A stretch of DNA of 64,000 bases from Alphaproteobacteria bacterium (GTDB lineage: Bacteria; Pseudomonadota; Alphaproteobacteria; JAVJRE01). Of the stretch, positions 35,893-44,304 are shown piece by piece (the stretch's first letter is position 1; the number at the start of each line of letters is the position of its first letter). A program made the position numbers and the translations under genes. The DNA is taken from NCBI GenBank assembly GCA_040218575.1, contig JAVJRE010000007.1:609523-673522 (forward strand), given 5' to 3'. The notes beneath the pieces are model-generated. The model ran no database searches. It was not told the DNA's origin and saw only the letters and a list, made by a program, of their open reading frames with translations.

Positions 35893-37167
35893 CTAGTTCA
35901 GCAGGTCTTCTTCGAACGGAAAAGTGGACAGCAATTGCGGGCCGGCCTCGGTGGTGATGATCTGTTGCTCCAGCTTGACCCCTTCGGGCCCGTTCTCCGG
36001 CCCGATATAGGCCTCGATGCACAGGGCCATGCCGGGCTGACACACCCCATCGGGGTCCGGCAGTCTGTCGCGGTCCTCGAAATTGAAGACGAAGGGCTGT
36101 TCATCAGCCAGCCCGGTGCCATGCAGCACGGTGTAGCGATTGGCCAGATAGTCATCGGGCAAACGCCATGTGCTGTCACAGATATCGCGCCAGGTGCGGC
36201 CTACCTGCATGAGCTGAATGTTGTGGTGCAGCAGGTCATAGGCGTCGGTATACATTTTCTTTTGCTGTGCCGTCGGCCGGCCGGGTCCGCAGAAGAAGGT
36301 GCGTGATATATCCGAGACATAGCCGAAGGGGCCGGTCATATCGCTGTCGCAGGCGATCAGCTCGCCGGGCCGGATGCGCTTCTCGCCGGCCTCCTGGAAC
36401 CACGGATTGGTCCGCCCGCCCGACGTCAGAAGGCGAGTGAAGATCCACTCCCCGCCCAGTTCCAGATTGGTCTGATTGAGGATCGACCACAGGGCCATCT
36501 CGGTCATGCCCGGCTTCAGAGCCTCGCGGATACGGGCAAAACCGATCTCACACACCTGAACCGACAATGCCAGGCAGAGAATCTCCTCCGGCGTCTTGTA
36601 AACCCGCGCCCGGTGCATGATCTCCTGCCCGTCAACGATCTCAAATCCCATGCCGCGCAACAGGTCGGTGCCTTCCGGGTCCAGCCGGTCAAAGGCGATC
36701 CGCTTGTCGCCGGGCGCCACCTGCGCCATGAGCTCGGCAATCTCGCCGCCCCAGCGCCTGACCTTGACCGCCTTGGACGGGCCGGAGGCGAAATAGTCCC
36801 AGCCAATGCCCGGTCTGACCTCGCCGACGGTGTCGGTGATCTGGCGCGCCACCCACTGGGCGCCGCTGGCGCCAAACTCAAACATCACCGGCTTGCCTTC
36901 GGCCGGGACGAAGGCGTAGCGGTGAGGGTTCTGCAGGCTGTAGACCTGCATCTGCCGGGTGCCGGTGCAGTAGCGCACGTTAACCGGGTCATAGAGAACC
37001 ATGGCGGGACAGTTGGCGGCGCGCAGGGCCTGCTGGGCGCGGGCCAGGCGACCCTGACGCAAGGCGGCCATGTCAATCTGCGATTCAAAGTCCTTGAGCC
37101 CCACGTCCTGAACATTCTTCGCCAGACCGGTCAGGCATACATCGTCCATGCGGGGATTTCTCGCCAC
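35893..37167 (-). CDS. DddP-like M24-family protein (copy 5)
   Basis: A 424-aa paralogue with its own changes. The metal block reads C-D274-S-D276-M-T-G instead of F-D-T-D-L-I-G. The V-W-T-L-H-N segment of the others is V-Y-S-L-Q-N, and the base region is H349-G-T-G-L-A-D355-E-Q-P. D286, E385 and E400 complete the ligand set, so a dinuclear metal site is still expected. The GTG start at 37167 has AAGGAG 7 nt upstream; an ATG lies at 37149. It is 85 nt downstream of putA on the same strand and directly upstream of copy 4. Confidence 0.86.
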   Translation of the reverse strand: MARNPRMDDVCLTGLAKNVQDVGLKDFESQIDMAALRQGRLARAQQALRAANCPAMVLYDPVNVRYCTGTRQMQVYSLQNPHRYAFVPAEGKPVMFEFGASGAQWVARQITDTVGEVRPGIGWDYFASGPSKAVKVRRWGGEIAELMAQVAPGDKRIAFDRLDPEGTDLLRGMGFEIVDGQEIMHRARVYKTPEEILCLALSVQVCEIGFARIREALKPGMTEMALWSILNQTNLELGGEWIFTRLLTSGGRTNPWFQEAGEKRIRPGELIACDSDMTGPFGYVSDISRTFFCGPGRPTAQQKKMYTDAYDLLHHNIQLMQVGRTWRDICDSTWRLPDDYLANRYTVLHGTGLADEQPFVFNFEDRDRLPDPDGVCQPGMALCIEAYIGPENGPEGVKLEQQIITTEAGPQLLSTFPFEEDLLN

Positions 37168-37252
37168 GGCCAGACTCCTTCATCAGGGAGGGAACCCGGT
37201 GCGCGCCGGGTCGAAAGGCAGATCAACATGGTCCGTCACCAGGCCGGAACCG

Positions 37253-40200
37253 TCAATCGGGGCCGAGCGCCAGCAGGTCCGTATTGCCGCCGGTGGCGGC
37301 GGTATTGACGGAAACCGTGCGCTCCGTCGCGAAGCGGTGCAGATAGAATGGCCCGCCGGCCTTCGGCCCGGTGCCGGACAGACCCTCGCCGCCGAACGGC
37401 TGCACGCCCACCACCGCCCCGGTCATGGGCCGATTGACATAGAGATTGCCGACCCGGGCATGAGCACGGACATACCTCAGGGCCGAGTCCAGCCGGCTGT
37501 GCAGGCCGAGCGTCAGGCCGTAGCCCGCCCGGTTGATGGCCGCCACTACCTGGTCCAGATGGCCGGCCTGATAACGCACCACATGCAGGATGGGCCCGAA
37601 CACTTCACGGTCCAGCCATTCCATGCGCGGAATCTCATAAAGGTGCGGAGCAAAGAAGCTGCCGCCGGAGAGGCCCGCCATACCCGGCGTAACGGCCAGG
37701 CGCTTGCCGGCGCGGTCGAGCCGCGCCACATGGTCGGTCATCTCCTGACAGGCGGCGCCATCGATCAGGGGCCCGATGTCAGTGGACAGGCGCAGCGGAT
37801 CGCCCAGCACCAGCTCATGCATGGCGCCGGCCAGCATGGCCAGCACACCATCGGCCGTATCGTCCTGGAGAAACAGCAGGCGCAGGGCGGAGCAACGCTG
37901 ACCGGCGCTGAGAAAGGCCGAAGCGATAACATCGGCGGTCACCTGCTCTGCCAGGGCGGAGGAATCGGCGATCATGGCGTTGATGCCACCGGTCTCGGCA
38001 ATGAGCGGCACGATGGCGCCGTCACGCGCCGCAAGCGCCCGGTGGATGGCGCGCGCCGTATGGCCCGAGCCGGTGAAGGCGATGCCGGCGATGCGCGGAT
38101 CGGCGGTCAGCGCGGCGCCGATGCGCCGGCCGCTGCCCGGCACGAAATGCAGCACCTCTGGCGGAACGCCGGCGTCGTGCAACAGGCGGACGAGGCGGGC
38201 GGCCACAAGAGGCGTCGGCCCGGCAGGCTTGGCGATCACCGCATTGCCGGCGGCGAGGGCGGCGGCGATCTGGCCGGTGAAGATGGCCAGTGGAAAGTTC
38301 CACGGGCTGATGCAGGCGAAGACGCCGCGGCCGCGCAACCACAACTGATTGCGCTCTCCGGTGGGACCGGGCAGACGATGGCCGTCGCTGAAGTCCCGCC
38401 GCGACTGGCCGGCGTAGTAGCGCAGGAAGTCCACAGCCTCGCGCACTTCCGCCAGGGCATCGCCCAGTGTGCGCCCGCCTTCCCCGCCGATTATCGCCAT
38501 GAAGCCGCCGGTGGCCGCCTCCAGCCGGTCGGCGGCGCCCTCCAGCACGTCTGCGCGGTGGTCGGCTCCGGCCCCATCCCAGTCAGCGGCGGCGCCGTCC
38601 GCCGAAGCGATAGCGTCGGCCACCGCCACGTCATCCGCGGCCACCACCACACCGACAGGGCGCGTGTGGTCGGCCGGAGAATGGCGCACCTCCTGTGCAC
38701 CGTCGCGCTCTGTCCCGGCGATGATGGGCGCGGCGCGCCACTGGCCAGAGAGGGCGGCGACGGCGTCACGCTGCAGCGCCTCCAGATCGGGCCAGTGGGT
38801 CAGGTCCAGACCGGCGGCGTTGCGTCTGTCCGCACCATAGAGCGCCGGTGGCCGCGGGATGGCCGGGTGCGACGCCTGGTCCGGCAGCAAGGCGCGGGCC
38901 CGCGCAACAGGGTTGGCAACGATGTCAGCCACCGGCACATCATCGTCCGTCAGGCGGTGAACGAAGGAGGTGTTGGCGCCGTTTTCCAGCAACCGGCGCA
39001 CCAGGTAGGGCAACAGGTCCTGATGACTGCCGACCGGCGCATAGACCCGGACCGGCGGCGGCGCGCCGGCCGCCTGCTCTCGCACGGCCGCATAGAGCGC
39101 GCGGCCCATGCCATGCAGACGCTGGAACTCAAATGGCTGCCCGCCGGCAGACGCCTGAACCCAGGCCACCGCATGGGCGTTGTGGGTAGCGAACTGCGGA
39201 TAGAAGGCAGTGGGCCTGTCCAGCAACCGCCGGGCACAAGCCAGCCATGAAGCGTCGGTCGCCACCTTGCGGCTATAGACCGGATAGTCACTGACGCCTT
39301 TTTCCTGCGCCCATTTGATTTCGCTGTCCCAATAGGCCCCCTTGACCAGGCGCAGCGGCAAACGGCGGGCGGTGGCGGCGGCCAGGTCGGCCAGCCAGTC
39401 GAGAACCGCCGGCGCCCGCTTCTGATAGGCCTGCACGGCGAGGCCCAGACCGTCCCAGCCACGCAGCGACCGGGCTTCGGCGAGACCGGCGAAAACATCC
39501 AGCATGGGCTCCAGCCGGTCCGACTCCTCCGCATCCAGCGTCAGGCCAATGCCATGGTCGCGGGCTGCCTCCGCCAGGGCGAGGACTGAGTCCACCAGAG
39601 AGGGGACGGCGCGCTCGGCCTGGCTGAACTCGAAGCGGGGGTGGAGAGCCGACAGTTTGACCGAAATGCCGGGGCGCTCGTGCAGCGAGCTGCCTTGACG
39701 GGCCGCCCGCCCCGCCACGTCGCGACCGATGGCGGCGATGGCGGCAAGGTAGCTGCGGTGATAGCGCGCGGCGTCGGCTGCCGTGCGCGCCGCCTCGCCC
39801 AGCATGTCAAATGACCAGCGCCAGCCTTCATCCGCGCTGTCACGACCACGGGCGAGCGCCTCTTCGATGGTGCGCCCCATGACGAACTGGCGGCCGAGAA
39901 TACGCATGGCCTGGACCAGGGCGCGGCGCACCACAGCCTCGCCCGCCTGGCCCACCATGCGGCTCAGCAGGGTCCAGGGATCGAGGCTGTGCGCCGCGGG
40001 GTCGGGCCCCAGAATCTGGCCGCCCAGCATCAGCCCCCAGGTGGAGGCGTTGACCAGCAGTGAGTCGGAGCCGCCGAGATGAGCCCGCCAGTCGGCGTCG
40101 GTGATGCGATCACGAATCAGGCGGTCGGCGGTATCCGCGTCGGGAATGCGCAGCAAGGCCTCTGCAATGCAAAGCAGCGCGATGCCTTCGCGCGACGACA

Positions 40201-40474
40201 AGCTGAACTCCTGGAGAAAAGCATCGAGCCCCCTCTCGCGTCCGGCCTGGCGCACCCCATGGACCAGATCAGCGGCACGCCGCTCGATGGCCCGGTCCCG
40301 CTCGGCGTCGCTTGCCGCCGCATCAAGCGCGGACAGGCAGGCGGTCAGCGCGGTGGCATCATCAAGACGGCGACTGGCGGCAATGGCATCGCGCAGGGGG
40401 CCGGGACGGGCCGGGCGCGGCAGCCCGGCCATAACGCCCTGTTGGCTGGTAGCGGCGGACCCGTTTATGGCCAT
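37253..40474 (-). CDS. putA: Bifunctional proline dehydrogenase / glutamate-semialdehyde dehydrogenase PutA
   Basis: Oxidises proline to glutamate in two steps (FAD-dependent PRODH, then NAD-dependent P5CDH). The 1073-aa protein has an N-terminal arm, the PRODH barrel (about 160-500) with L-R-L-V-K-G-A-Y-W-D-S-E-I and Q-R-L-H-G-M-G, and the P5CDH domain (about 560-1050) with S-P-W-N-F-P-L, P-L-I-A-E-T-G-G-I-N-A and the catalytic Cys in S-A-G-Q-R-C-S-A-L-R. No ribbon-helix-helix DNA-binding domain precedes it, so it is the catalytic-only form. It is followed by two DddP-like genes. The position suggests that the locus yields proline or a methylated proline, which is inference. Confidence 0.95.
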   Translation of the reverse strand: MAINGSAATSQQGVMAGLPRPARPGPLRDAIAASRRLDDATALTACLSALDAAASDAERDRAIERRAADLVHGVRQAGRERGLDAFLQEFSLSSREGIALLCIAEALLRIPDADTADRLIRDRITDADWRAHLGGSDSLLVNASTWGLMLGGQILGPDPAAHSLDPWTLLSRMVGQAGEAVVRRALVQAMRILGRQFVMGRTIEEALARGRDSADEGWRWSFDMLGEAARTAADAARYHRSYLAAIAAIGRDVAGRAARQGSSLHERPGISVKLSALHPRFEFSQAERAVPSLVDSVLALAEAARDHGIGLTLDAEESDRLEPMLDVFAGLAEARSLRGWDGLGLAVQAYQKRAPAVLDWLADLAAATARRLPLRLVKGAYWDSEIKWAQEKGVSDYPVYSRKVATDASWLACARRLLDRPTAFYPQFATHNAHAVAWVQASAGGQPFEFQRLHGMGRALYAAVREQAAGAPPPVRVYAPVGSHQDLLPYLVRRLLENGANTSFVHRLTDDDVPVADIVANPVARARALLPDQASHPAIPRPPALYGADRRNAAGLDLTHWPDLEALQRDAVAALSGQWRAAPIIAGTERDGAQEVRHSPADHTRPVGVVVAADDVAVADAIASADGAAADWDGAGADHRADVLEGAADRLEAATGGFMAIIGGEGGRTLGDALAEVREAVDFLRYYAGQSRRDFSDGHRLPGPTGERNQLWLRGRGVFACISPWNFPLAIFTGQIAAALAAGNAVIAKPAGPTPLVAARLVRLLHDAGVPPEVLHFVPGSGRRIGAALTADPRIAGIAFTGSGHTARAIHRALAARDGAIVPLIAETGGINAMIADSSALAEQVTADVIASAFLSAGQRCSALRLLFLQDDTADGVLAMLAGAMHELVLGDPLRLSTDIGPLIDGAACQEMTDHVARLDRAGKRLAVTPGMAGLSGGSFFAPHLYEIPRMEWLDREVFGPILHVVRYQAGHLDQVVAAINRAGYGLTLGLHSRLDSALRYVRAHARVGNLYVNRPMTGAVVGVQPFGGEGLSGTGPKAGGPFYLHRFATERTVSVNTAATGGNTDLLALGPD

Positions 40475-40525
40475 GAACCAACCGCCCGGAAGACAGGTGT
40501 GAGTGGCACGGACGTCAGTCTAGAC

Positions 40526-40541
40526 AGTCGGCCGGCCGACT
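40526..40541. promoter_or_regulatory. Perfect 16-bp palindrome upstream of putA
   Basis: AGTCGGCCGGCCGACT is fully self-complementary. It lies 52 bp before the putA start and 28 bp past the stop of the response-regulator gene. A second short palindrome, GTCTAGAC, is adjacent. It may be an operator for putA or the end signal of the upstream gene; there is no T run, so an intrinsic terminator is less likely. Confidence 0.4.
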
Positions 40542-40568
40542 CCAATCACGCCGGAGCACAAACCGGAG

Positions 40569-41099
40569 TCAACCGGTGGCGGCCACCGCCATTTCGGATG
40601 AATCGACCGGCGCAGAGGTCCGCCGCCGACGGCGTTCGGGACCACTATAGCCCGGCGTGCGGCCATGGCGGCGGTCCGGCCCGACATAGGCCGGCGTGTC
40701 CACGAAGGGACGCTTGTCCGCGAGGGCAAAGGCCACCCGCTCGCGCAGGACGTTGAACGAGACTGGCTTGGCGACGAAAGCGTTGACGCCGGAATCGCGC
40801 GCGCGGATCACATGCTCGGTGTCGGTTTCAGCAGTCAGCATGAGGATCGGCACATAGCGGTTGACTCCGCTAACCCCACCACGGATCGCCCGGACGAATC
40901 TGATACCATCCATGGGGGCCATGCGCGCGTCGGTGATGACCAGGGCCGGATCATATTTTTGGCAGGCGACCAGACCGCCGCGGCCGTCACGCGCTTCCAC
41001 AACCGAGTCCAGCTCCATGGCGTTGAGCATGGTGCGGAGGATTGTCAGCATGTGGTCCTCATCATCAACGATGAGTATCTTGAGGCGGCTGCGGACCAT
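40569..41099 (-). CDS. CheY-like single-domain response regulator
   Basis: A 176-aa protein with one receiver domain (about 5-128): acidic D12-D13, phospho-acceptor D57 (V-I-T-D57-A-R-M), T89 and K111 (V-A-K-P-V-S). A basic tail follows, with the repeated motif Y-V-G-P-D-R-R-H and Y-S-G-P-E-R-R-R-R-R seen in many alphaproteobacterial stand-alone receivers. There is no DNA-binding output domain. The start is at 41099 (GGATGG just upstream) or 41108. No histidine kinase is nearby. It is divergent from the threonine dehydratase-like gene. Confidence 0.88.
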   Translation of the reverse strand: MVRSRLKILIVDDEDHMLTILRTMLNAMELDSVVEARDGRGGLVACQKYDPALVITDARMAPMDGIRFVRAIRGGVSGVNRYVPILMLTAETDTEHVIRARDSGVNAFVAKPVSFNVLRERVAFALADKRPFVDTPAYVGPDRRHGRTPGYSGPERRRRRTSAPVDSSEMAVAATG

Positions 41100-41177
41100 G
41101 GTCACCATCCGGTAGGGTAGGTCTGCTATTGTCGCCAGGCATGGTGAACAAGCGATTAACCGCCGAGGCCCTTGCCT

Positions 41178-42152
41178 ATGAGTAATTCCGGCGAATTCAG
41201 CCGCGCCGCGCTTGAAGAGACCGCCCGGCTGGTACACACGGTCATGCCGCCGACGGCGCAGTACGCCTGGCCTCTGCTGGCCCGCCGTGCGGGTAGCGAA
41301 GTATGGGTCAAGCATGAAAACCACACGCCAACCGGGGCGTTCAAGATCCGCGGCGGTCTGGCCTGGATGGACGACTTCCGGCGGCTGAGCGGTGGTCGCC
41401 AGGGCATCGTCGCCGCCACCCGCGGCAACCACGGCCAGTCCATCGCCTGCGCCGCGGCCCGCGCCGGCCTTGCGGTCACCATCGTTGTGCCGCATGGCAA
41501 CAGCCGCGAAAAGAACGCCGCCATGGTCGCCTTCGGCGCCACCCTGGTCACCCACGGCGATGACTTCAACGAAGCCCTGGATCATGCCCGCGCCCTGGCC
41601 GACAGCCAGGGGCTGCACATGGCCCCGTCCTTCCACCCGCTACTGGTGCGCGGCGTGGCAAGCTATGCCATGGAGTTGTTCGCCGCGGTTGCCGATCTGC
41701 ATACGGTGTATGTTCCCATCGGCCTGGGTTCCGGCCTGTGCGGGGTCATCGCCGCCCGTGATGCCCTGGGTCTGGCGACCCGTGTGGTCGGCGTGGTGGC
41801 GGCCGAAGCGCCGGCCTATGCCCTGTCTTTCGACAAAGGCGAGGCGGTCGCAACCAACAGCGCCGAAACCCTGGCCGACGGCATGGCGGTGCGCATACCG
41901 GACCCGGCGGCGCTGGACATGATCCGGGCCGGCGCCGACCGCATCGTCAGGGTCAGCGAGGAAGAAATCCGCGCCGCCATGCGACACCTGTTCACCGATA
42001 CCCACAATGTGGCGGAGGGCGCCGGAGCGGCCGCGCTGGCCGCTCTCTTACAGGAGGGGCCGGCCCGCGCCGGCGGCCGGGCGGCGGTCATCCTGTCGGG
42101 TGGCAATGTTGACCGTCATGTGTTTGCAGAGGTTCTGGCCGACGCCGGCTGA
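41178..42152 (+). CDS. Threonine/serine dehydratase-like PLP enzyme
   Basis: A 324-aa fold-type II PLP enzyme. The Schiff-base Lys is K56 in T-G-A-F-K-I-R-G-G, the phosphate of PLP would sit at G-L-G-S-G-L-C-G, and R-G-N-H-G-Q-S substitutes for the substrate-binding S/G-x-N-H motif. There is no C-terminal ACT regulatory domain, as in catabolic threonine dehydratases and in EutB-type enzymes of ectoine use. The ATG at 41178 is chosen over the TTG two codons upstream. The exact substrate (threonine, serine or another hydroxy-amino acid) is open. Confidence 0.88.
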   Translation: MSNSGEFSRAALEETARLVHTVMPPTAQYAWPLLARRAGSEVWVKHENHTPTGAFKIRGGLAWMDDFRRLSGGRQGIVAATRGNHGQSIACAAARAGLAVTIVVPHGNSREKNAAMVAFGATLVTHGDDFNEALDHARALADSQGLHMAPSFHPLLVRGVASYAMELFAAVADLHTVYVPIGLGSGLCGVIAARDALGLATRVVGVVAAEAPAYALSFDKGEAVATNSAETLADGMAVRIPDPAALDMIRAGADRIVRVSEEEIRAAMRHLFTDTHNVAEGAGAAALAALLQEGPARAGGRAAVILSGGNVDRHVFAEVLADAG

Positions 42153-42186
42153 GACAGGCCAGGCGTTCGGAATGCGCGGGGACCGT

Positions 42187-42786
42187 CTACCAGCCACCGG
42201 TATCCAGCCAGCGTGATATCTGCTCCAGCTTGTCGGCGCCCCAGAAGGGTTCGCCCTCCGCAATCACGAAGGGTACGCCGACGACACCGGCCTGCAACGC
42301 CTTGTCCACCTCCGCCTTGAGACGGGCCTTGATGGCCGGCGTTTCGATAGCCGCCAACAGTTCATGGCTGTCCACATACATGCGCTCCGCCACCTTTGCC
42401 ACGTCTTCACCGCTGGCAATCGGGCGGCCCTCGCCATAGGCCTCGCGGAACAGGCGCTGCGCCAGGCTCACTGCCATGTTGGGGTCTTTGGCCTCGAGCC
42501 AGTAAAAGGCCCGACAGGCGGCCAGCGCGGCGAAGGGAAAGGGCTCCGGATAGCGCACCTCCGGCAGGCCAAAAAGACGCGCCGTACGGGCCACATCGCG
42601 CTTGAGGTAGATGCCCTTGAGTGGCTTGTCAAAGACGGTGCCGGCGCCGGTCCGCTCCATGATCGGCCCGAGCAGGATGGGGCGCCAGGTGACCTCGCGA
42701 CCGTGCCACATGGCGATGTCGTCCATTTTCATGGCGGCGAGATAGGCATAGGGCGACGAAAAGTCGAAATAGAAGTCCACGCTCAT
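42187..42786 (-). CDS. 2-hydroxychromene-2-carboxylate isomerase-like (DsbA/GST-kappa fold)
   Basis: A 199-aa protein. The N-terminal Y-F-D-F-S-S-P-Y-A-Y-L has Ser10/Ser11 where the glutathione-activating Ser of HCCA isomerase lies, and G-V-V-G-V-P-F-V-I gives the cis-Pro of the thioredoxin-like fold. There is no C-x-x-C. The named enzyme acts in naphthalene breakdown, but most genomic relatives have unknown substrates and use glutathione. It overlaps the start of the upstream HAD gene's end by 4 nt, so the two are probably translated together. Confidence 0.87.
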   Translation of the reverse strand: MSVDFYFDFSSPYAYLAAMKMDDIAMWHGREVTWRPILLGPIMERTGAGTVFDKPLKGIYLKRDVARTARLFGLPEVRYPEPFPFAALAACRAFYWLEAKDPNMAVSLAQRLFREAYGEGRPIASGEDVAKVAERMYVDSHELLAAIETPAIKARLKAEVDKALQAGVVGVPFVIAEGEPFWGADKLEQISRWLDTGGW

Positions 42787-43580
42787 GCCGCAGGTGTCTC
42801 CATAGCGGAAAGGATGAGGGTCACGGCCGCCGGAAAATCGTCGGCGACCGCATCCGGCGGCGGATCGCAGGCGCGTTCGTCGCCAGCATGGTACTTGCCG
42901 GTGCGCACAAGGATAGCAGACAGGCCGGCCCGTCGGGCACCGGCAATGTCGGAGTCCGCATCATCGCCGACCATCACGGCGGCGGCGGCGGCAACGCCGA
43001 GACCGGCCACGCCCGCGGCAAAGAAGGCGGCGGCCGGCTTGCCGAAAAGCCGTGCCTCCACCTGGGCGGCATATTCCAGGGCGGCGACGAAGCCGCCCAT
43101 GTCCATGCTCAGCCCGTCAGCCTCCATGAACACACGGTTGCGGGCCAGGGCGAAAAGGGGCGCCCCATCGGCCAGACAGCGGAAGGCGGCGTTGAGCCGG
43201 TCATAGGTGAAGTCGTGGCCGGCATCACCGACCACCACCGCGTCACGGCCGCGCGGCAGACCAGCAAAGTCCTCTTCCAGATCGTCATGCACCAGAAGGT
43301 GCGGCTTCAGCCCTTCAGCCTCCAGCACGGCACGGCAGGCCAAAGCCGGCATCAGGATCTCCTCCGGCTCCACAGCAAAACCGAGACGGTGCAGCCGCGC
43401 CACCAGACTGCGCCGTGGCCGGCGGGTCGTGTTGGTCAGGAACCGCAGCGGCAGACCCGACCGGCGCAGCGCCGCCAACGCCTCCACAGCGCCCGGTACA
43501 GCCTGATCGTCAATGGCGAGAACTCCGCCGATATCCAGCAGGACGCCGCCGGGCCGTATCTTGATCGCCGAATCCGTCAT
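42783..43580 (-). CDS. LHPP-like HAD-superfamily phosphatase
   Basis: A 265-aa HAD subclass IIA protein. It resembles mammalian LHPP (phospholysine phosphohistidine inorganic pyrophosphate phosphatase) in several blocks: V-L-L-D-I-G-G-V-L, F-L-T-N-T-T, L-L-V-H-D-D, V-V-G-D-A-G-H-D-F-T-Y, and G-K-P-x-x-x-F-F with M-V-G-D-D. As in LHPP, the second Asp of the usual D-x-D is absent (D-I-G). The substrate is unconfirmed. It ends within the start of the isomerase-like gene and follows the SDR gene by 9 nt, so the three form an operon. Confidence 0.87.
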   Translation of the reverse strand: MTDSAIKIRPGGVLLDIGGVLAIDDQAVPGAVEALAALRRSGLPLRFLTNTTRRPRRSLVARLHRLGFAVEPEEILMPALACRAVLEAEGLKPHLLVHDDLEEDFAGLPRGRDAVVVGDAGHDFTYDRLNAAFRCLADGAPLFALARNRVFMEADGLSMDMGGFVAALEYAAQVEARLFGKPAAAFFAAGVAGLGVAAAAAVMVGDDADSDIAGARRAGLSAILVRTGKYHAGDERACDPPPDAVADDFPAAVTLILSAMETPAA

Positions 43581-43589
43581 GGCCGGTGG

Positions 43590-44270
43590 TTACCAGGGGA
43601 TTTCCGCCCCGTCATGGTTATAGAAGCCGCCGGACATGGCCGGCGTCAGCGAGTCCACCACCTGACGCATACCGGCGACGCTGTCGTCGGCGGTGAGGTC
43701 CGCCCGCTCACCGCCCATGTCAGTCCGCACCCATCCCGGATGCAGCGCCACCACCAGCAGGCCCTGCGGACTGCAATCCAGCGCCAGGCTGTGCGCGGCG
43801 GCGTTGAGCCCGGCCTTGCTGGCGCGATAGGCGTGGCTGCCGCCGGAGGTATTACCGCCGATGCTGCCCATACGGCTGGAGATGAACACCGCCTTCTTCT
43901 GGCGGCCAGCCAGCAGATTGGGCAGCAGCGCCCGCGTCACCAGCATGGGCGCGGTGACATTGACCGCCAGCAGGCGGTTCCAATCGGCCATGGTTGGTCC
44001 GTCCATGGCGCGGTTGGGCAGGTTGATGCCGGCATTGTTGACCAGGATATCGAGGCCCGTGCCGACCAGGCCGGCGGCAAGGGCGGCGATCTGTTCCTCG
44101 TCGGTCACATCGAGAGGATGCACCTCCACCTGGCCAGCGATGGCGGCGAGGTCGGCAGCGGCCTCCGGCTGCCGGCAGGTGGCGATGACCCGCCAGCCAT
44201 CCGCCGCATACTGGCGGGCGAAGGCGAGACCGATTCCGCGGTTGGCGCCTGTTATCAGTACGGTGTCCAT
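43590..44270 (-). CDS. Short-chain dehydrogenase/reductase
   Basis: A 226-aa classical SDR with the cofactor motif T-G-A-N-R-G-I-G (residues 7-14), the structural N-N-A-G, Ser131/132 and the catalytic pair Y148-x-x-x-K152 (A-Y-R-A-S-K). The Arg after A-T-C-R suggests NADP preference. It lacks the long C-terminal arm of some SDRs. It belongs to an apparent operon with the HAD and isomerase-like genes, 34 nt after a Rid-family gene. The substrate is unknown. Confidence 0.9.
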   Translation of the reverse strand: MDTVLITGANRGIGLAFARQYAADGWRVIATCRQPEAAADLAAIAGQVEVHPLDVTDEEQIAALAAGLVGTGLDILVNNAGINLPNRAMDGPTMADWNRLLAVNVTAPMLVTRALLPNLLAGRQKKAVFISSRMGSIGGNTSGGSHAYRASKAGLNAAAHSLALDCSPQGLLVVALHPGWVRTDMGGERADLTADDSVAGMRQVVDSLTPAMSGGFYNHDGAEIPW

Positions 44271-44304
44271 GACTTTCCTCCTGATGCCGGCAGTCGGCCG
44301 GGGT

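Noticed and set aside
22331..37167. Ectoine hydrolase (DoeA/EutD) identity for the M24 copies, with 41178 as EutB
   Set aside because: DoeA is also an M24 relative and EutB a threonine dehydratase-like enzyme, but the M24 motifs match DddP more closely, and no doeB, eutC or eut/doe transporter is present.
37180..37245. Hairpin ACCCGG/CCGGGT between putA and M24 copy 5
   Set aside because: The stem is only 6 bp and has no U tract, so it does not show that the two genes are separate transcription units.
38950..39534. Second-frame ORFs inside putA
   Set aside because: Arg/Pro/Ser-rich shadows of the PRODH domain without independent support.
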